A DNA stretch of 17,500 nt, taken from NCBI GenBank assembly GCA_012295275.1, contig CM022678.1, positions 706,894 to 724,393 of the forward strand. The letters run 5' to 3'. This DNA is from Chrysomallon squamiferum. Its lineage: Eukaryota > Mollusca > Gastropoda > Neomphalida > Peltospiridae. Each line of letters starts with the position of its first letter. Within the stretch, counting starts at the first letter, position 1. Below the pieces are notes generated by a model. It searched no databases and was not told the DNA's origin. It saw only the letters and a list, made by a program, of their open reading frames with translations. Both the position numbers and the translations under genes were made by a program. This document shows positions 9,483 through 17,500 of this stretch, piece by piece.

Positions 9483-9512
<30 letters not shown>
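9453..9512. repeat. Poly-A tracts
   Basis: Two long A runs (9453-9472 and 9483-9512) separated by ten bases. They could be retroposon tails, but I see no recognisable element or target-site duplication beside them. Confidence 0.85.
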
Positions 9513-9514
<2 letters not shown>

Positions 9515-9606
9515 CAACCAGATTCCAACAAACAATATAACCGAACGACAGCAACGACAACAACAAAAACCAACACAAATCAACAACTATAAAACCCCCA
9601 AAACTG

Positions 9607-9641
<35 letters not shown>
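9607..9641. repeat. (AAT)n microsatellite
   Basis: About 11 AAT units, giving a false poly-Tyr or poly-Ile frame on the minus strand. Confidence 0.9.
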
Positions 9642-9642
<1 letters not shown>

Positions 9643-9899
9643 TAATAAAAAGTTATAAATAGGAAATACAAATAACAACAGGAAAAAAAAAAGAAGAAAA
9701 AATAAGTATACCCTACAAAAAAGAAACGACACAAATAAGTTCCAGCAAATCAAGAACAGCATGTTAGTTATGTTTTCCAAGCTAACGTCAGATATCAGAA
9801 CAGACGACAGATGAAAGGACATTGATGATCACACACAATTTCTTTTCTTCGTCAGCTTCACGTTTTTATTGATTTCTACAAATTATTTCTCACTAGATA

Positions 9900-10145
9900 T
9901 GACGTCAGAATCAATATACCCGCGTACCATAATTTCATGACGTCACAGGCGTCTGGACATTATGTGATGCCACTTAATTGTCAGCGTTTTGCAGACGCTG
10001 TGATCATTACTATTACGTTACAGTTAAACATGTAACTGTGTACGCATGTTATTCTGACAACAAACACAGTTACGATTATTATGTTAACCGAAATGACGTC
10101 ACAAACAATTATTCTGTTGTTAAGTTTACTCATATGATGACGTCA
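9900..10145. promoter_or_regulatory. Cluster of four perfect CRE octamers
   Basis: TGACGTCA occurs at 9900-9907, 9938-9945, 10094-10101 and 10138-10145, within 246 bases, between the cyclase 3' end and the toroid gene. This is the palindromic binding site of CREB/ATF bZIP factors. Activity is an inference; the cluster could also be the remains of a CRE-bearing repeat. Confidence 0.45.
10032..10073. repeat. Inverted repeat with 10-bp perfect arms
   Basis: GTAACTGTGT at 10032-10041 pairs with ACACAGTTAC at 10064-10073 across a 22-base loop. An outer GTTAA (10023-10027) and TTAAC (10084-10088) can extend it imperfectly. It sits between the second and third CRE octamers. Confidence 0.6.
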
Positions 10146-10232
10146 CAATTAAATCGTCGACACAGATCATACTGTTTTAATACCACTCTCGTAAACTTCA
10201 GCTTTCTGCATAATGTCGCTGCCGTAACAGTA

Positions 10233-10238
10233 TTTATT
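10233..10238 (-). terminator. Candidate polyadenylation signal of the guanylate cyclase gene
   Basis: AATAAA on the minus strand, about 70 bases after the TGA at 10307-10309. It supports the reading in which the last visible exon is terminal. Confidence 0.45.
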
Positions 10239-10306
10239 TAATTTAGTGTCGTTGTGATAGCTGCACTTTAGTAGTTGTCACTGTCTGTGCTGTTGTTTTG
10301 TAGCCT

Positions 10307-17500
<7,194 letters not shown>

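Larger units (their letters stand above)
7990..10306. other. Intergenic region between the cyclase and toroid genes
   Basis: Mostly AT-rich repeat DNA: CTT triplets (8066-8082), (AAAT)n (about 8632-8692), GTT/GTC-rich triplets (about 8810-9000), (ATT)n (9021-9066), poly-A (9453-9512) and (AAT)n (9607-9641). Three unique islands remain. The one at 8119-8330 is of unknown origin and possibly an old mobile-element fragment. The one at 8490-8590 and the one at 9760-10306 are described separately. No confirmed gene. Confidence 0.6.

Noticed and set aside
9453-9512. Poly-A runs as a retroposed gene tail
   Set aside because: No coding or SINE-like body next to the tract and no visible target-site duplication.
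9978-10241. 87-codon plus-strand frame in normal-complexity DNA
   Set aside because: No recognisable motif, Tyr/His/Asn-rich composition typical of AT-rich non-coding DNA, and it spans two CRE octamers and an inverted repeat. Chance is more likely.

Overview
This is an animal genomic window, most likely from a mollusc or another lophotrochozoan. That assignment is an inference. It rests on intron-split genes with GT-AG junctions, a rhodopsin-class receptor of the type expanded in lophotrochozoans, unsuppressed CpG, and very dense simple repeats: (GA)n, (CA)n, (ATT)n, (AAAT)n, (TACA)n, poly-A and coding-looking trinucleotide runs. I see no prokaryotic, viral or organellar genes, no tRNA or rRNA, and no intact transposon.

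Layout. Bases 1-1398 hold a CpG-rich stretch at the left edge and repeat-rich, probably 5' untranslated or intronic DNA. Bases 1412-2671 (+) are one uninterrupted 419-residue class A G-protein-coupled receptor, preceded by a good 3' splice site, so its 5' UTR is probably split. Bases 2672-4602 are a convergent intergenic region with a long (TG)n tract. Bases 4603-7652 (-) are a four-exon gene for a 347-residue protein that resembles an alpha/alpha-toroid (terpenoid-cyclase or prenyltransferase-repeat-like) family; its function in animals is unknown to me. Bases 7653-10306 are intergenic or upstream DNA with one or two possible untranslated exons and a cluster of cAMP-response-element octamers. 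Bases 10307-17500 (-) are 15 consecutive exons of a membrane (natriuretic-peptide-receptor-like) guanylate cyclase. They run from just after the transmembrane segment, through the kinase homology domain and signalling helix, to the whole cyclase domain and C-terminus. The extracellular domain and transmembrane helix lie beyond the right edge.

The three genes are not an operon. The GPCR and the cyclase are both signal-transduction membrane proteins, but nothing in the sequence links their functions.

The most notable structure is in the cyclase gene. Three separate local tandem duplications (72 bp, 39 bp and 38 bp units) each span an exon-intron junction, so two 3' splice sites and one 5' splice site exist in extra near-identical copies. 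Each decoy site leads to an early stop. The window also carries 11 perfect TGACGTCA octamers where less than one is expected, a minisatellite of about 900 bp in the last cyclase intron that repeats an E-box, and long polypurine tracts of opposite orientation in different introns of the same gene.
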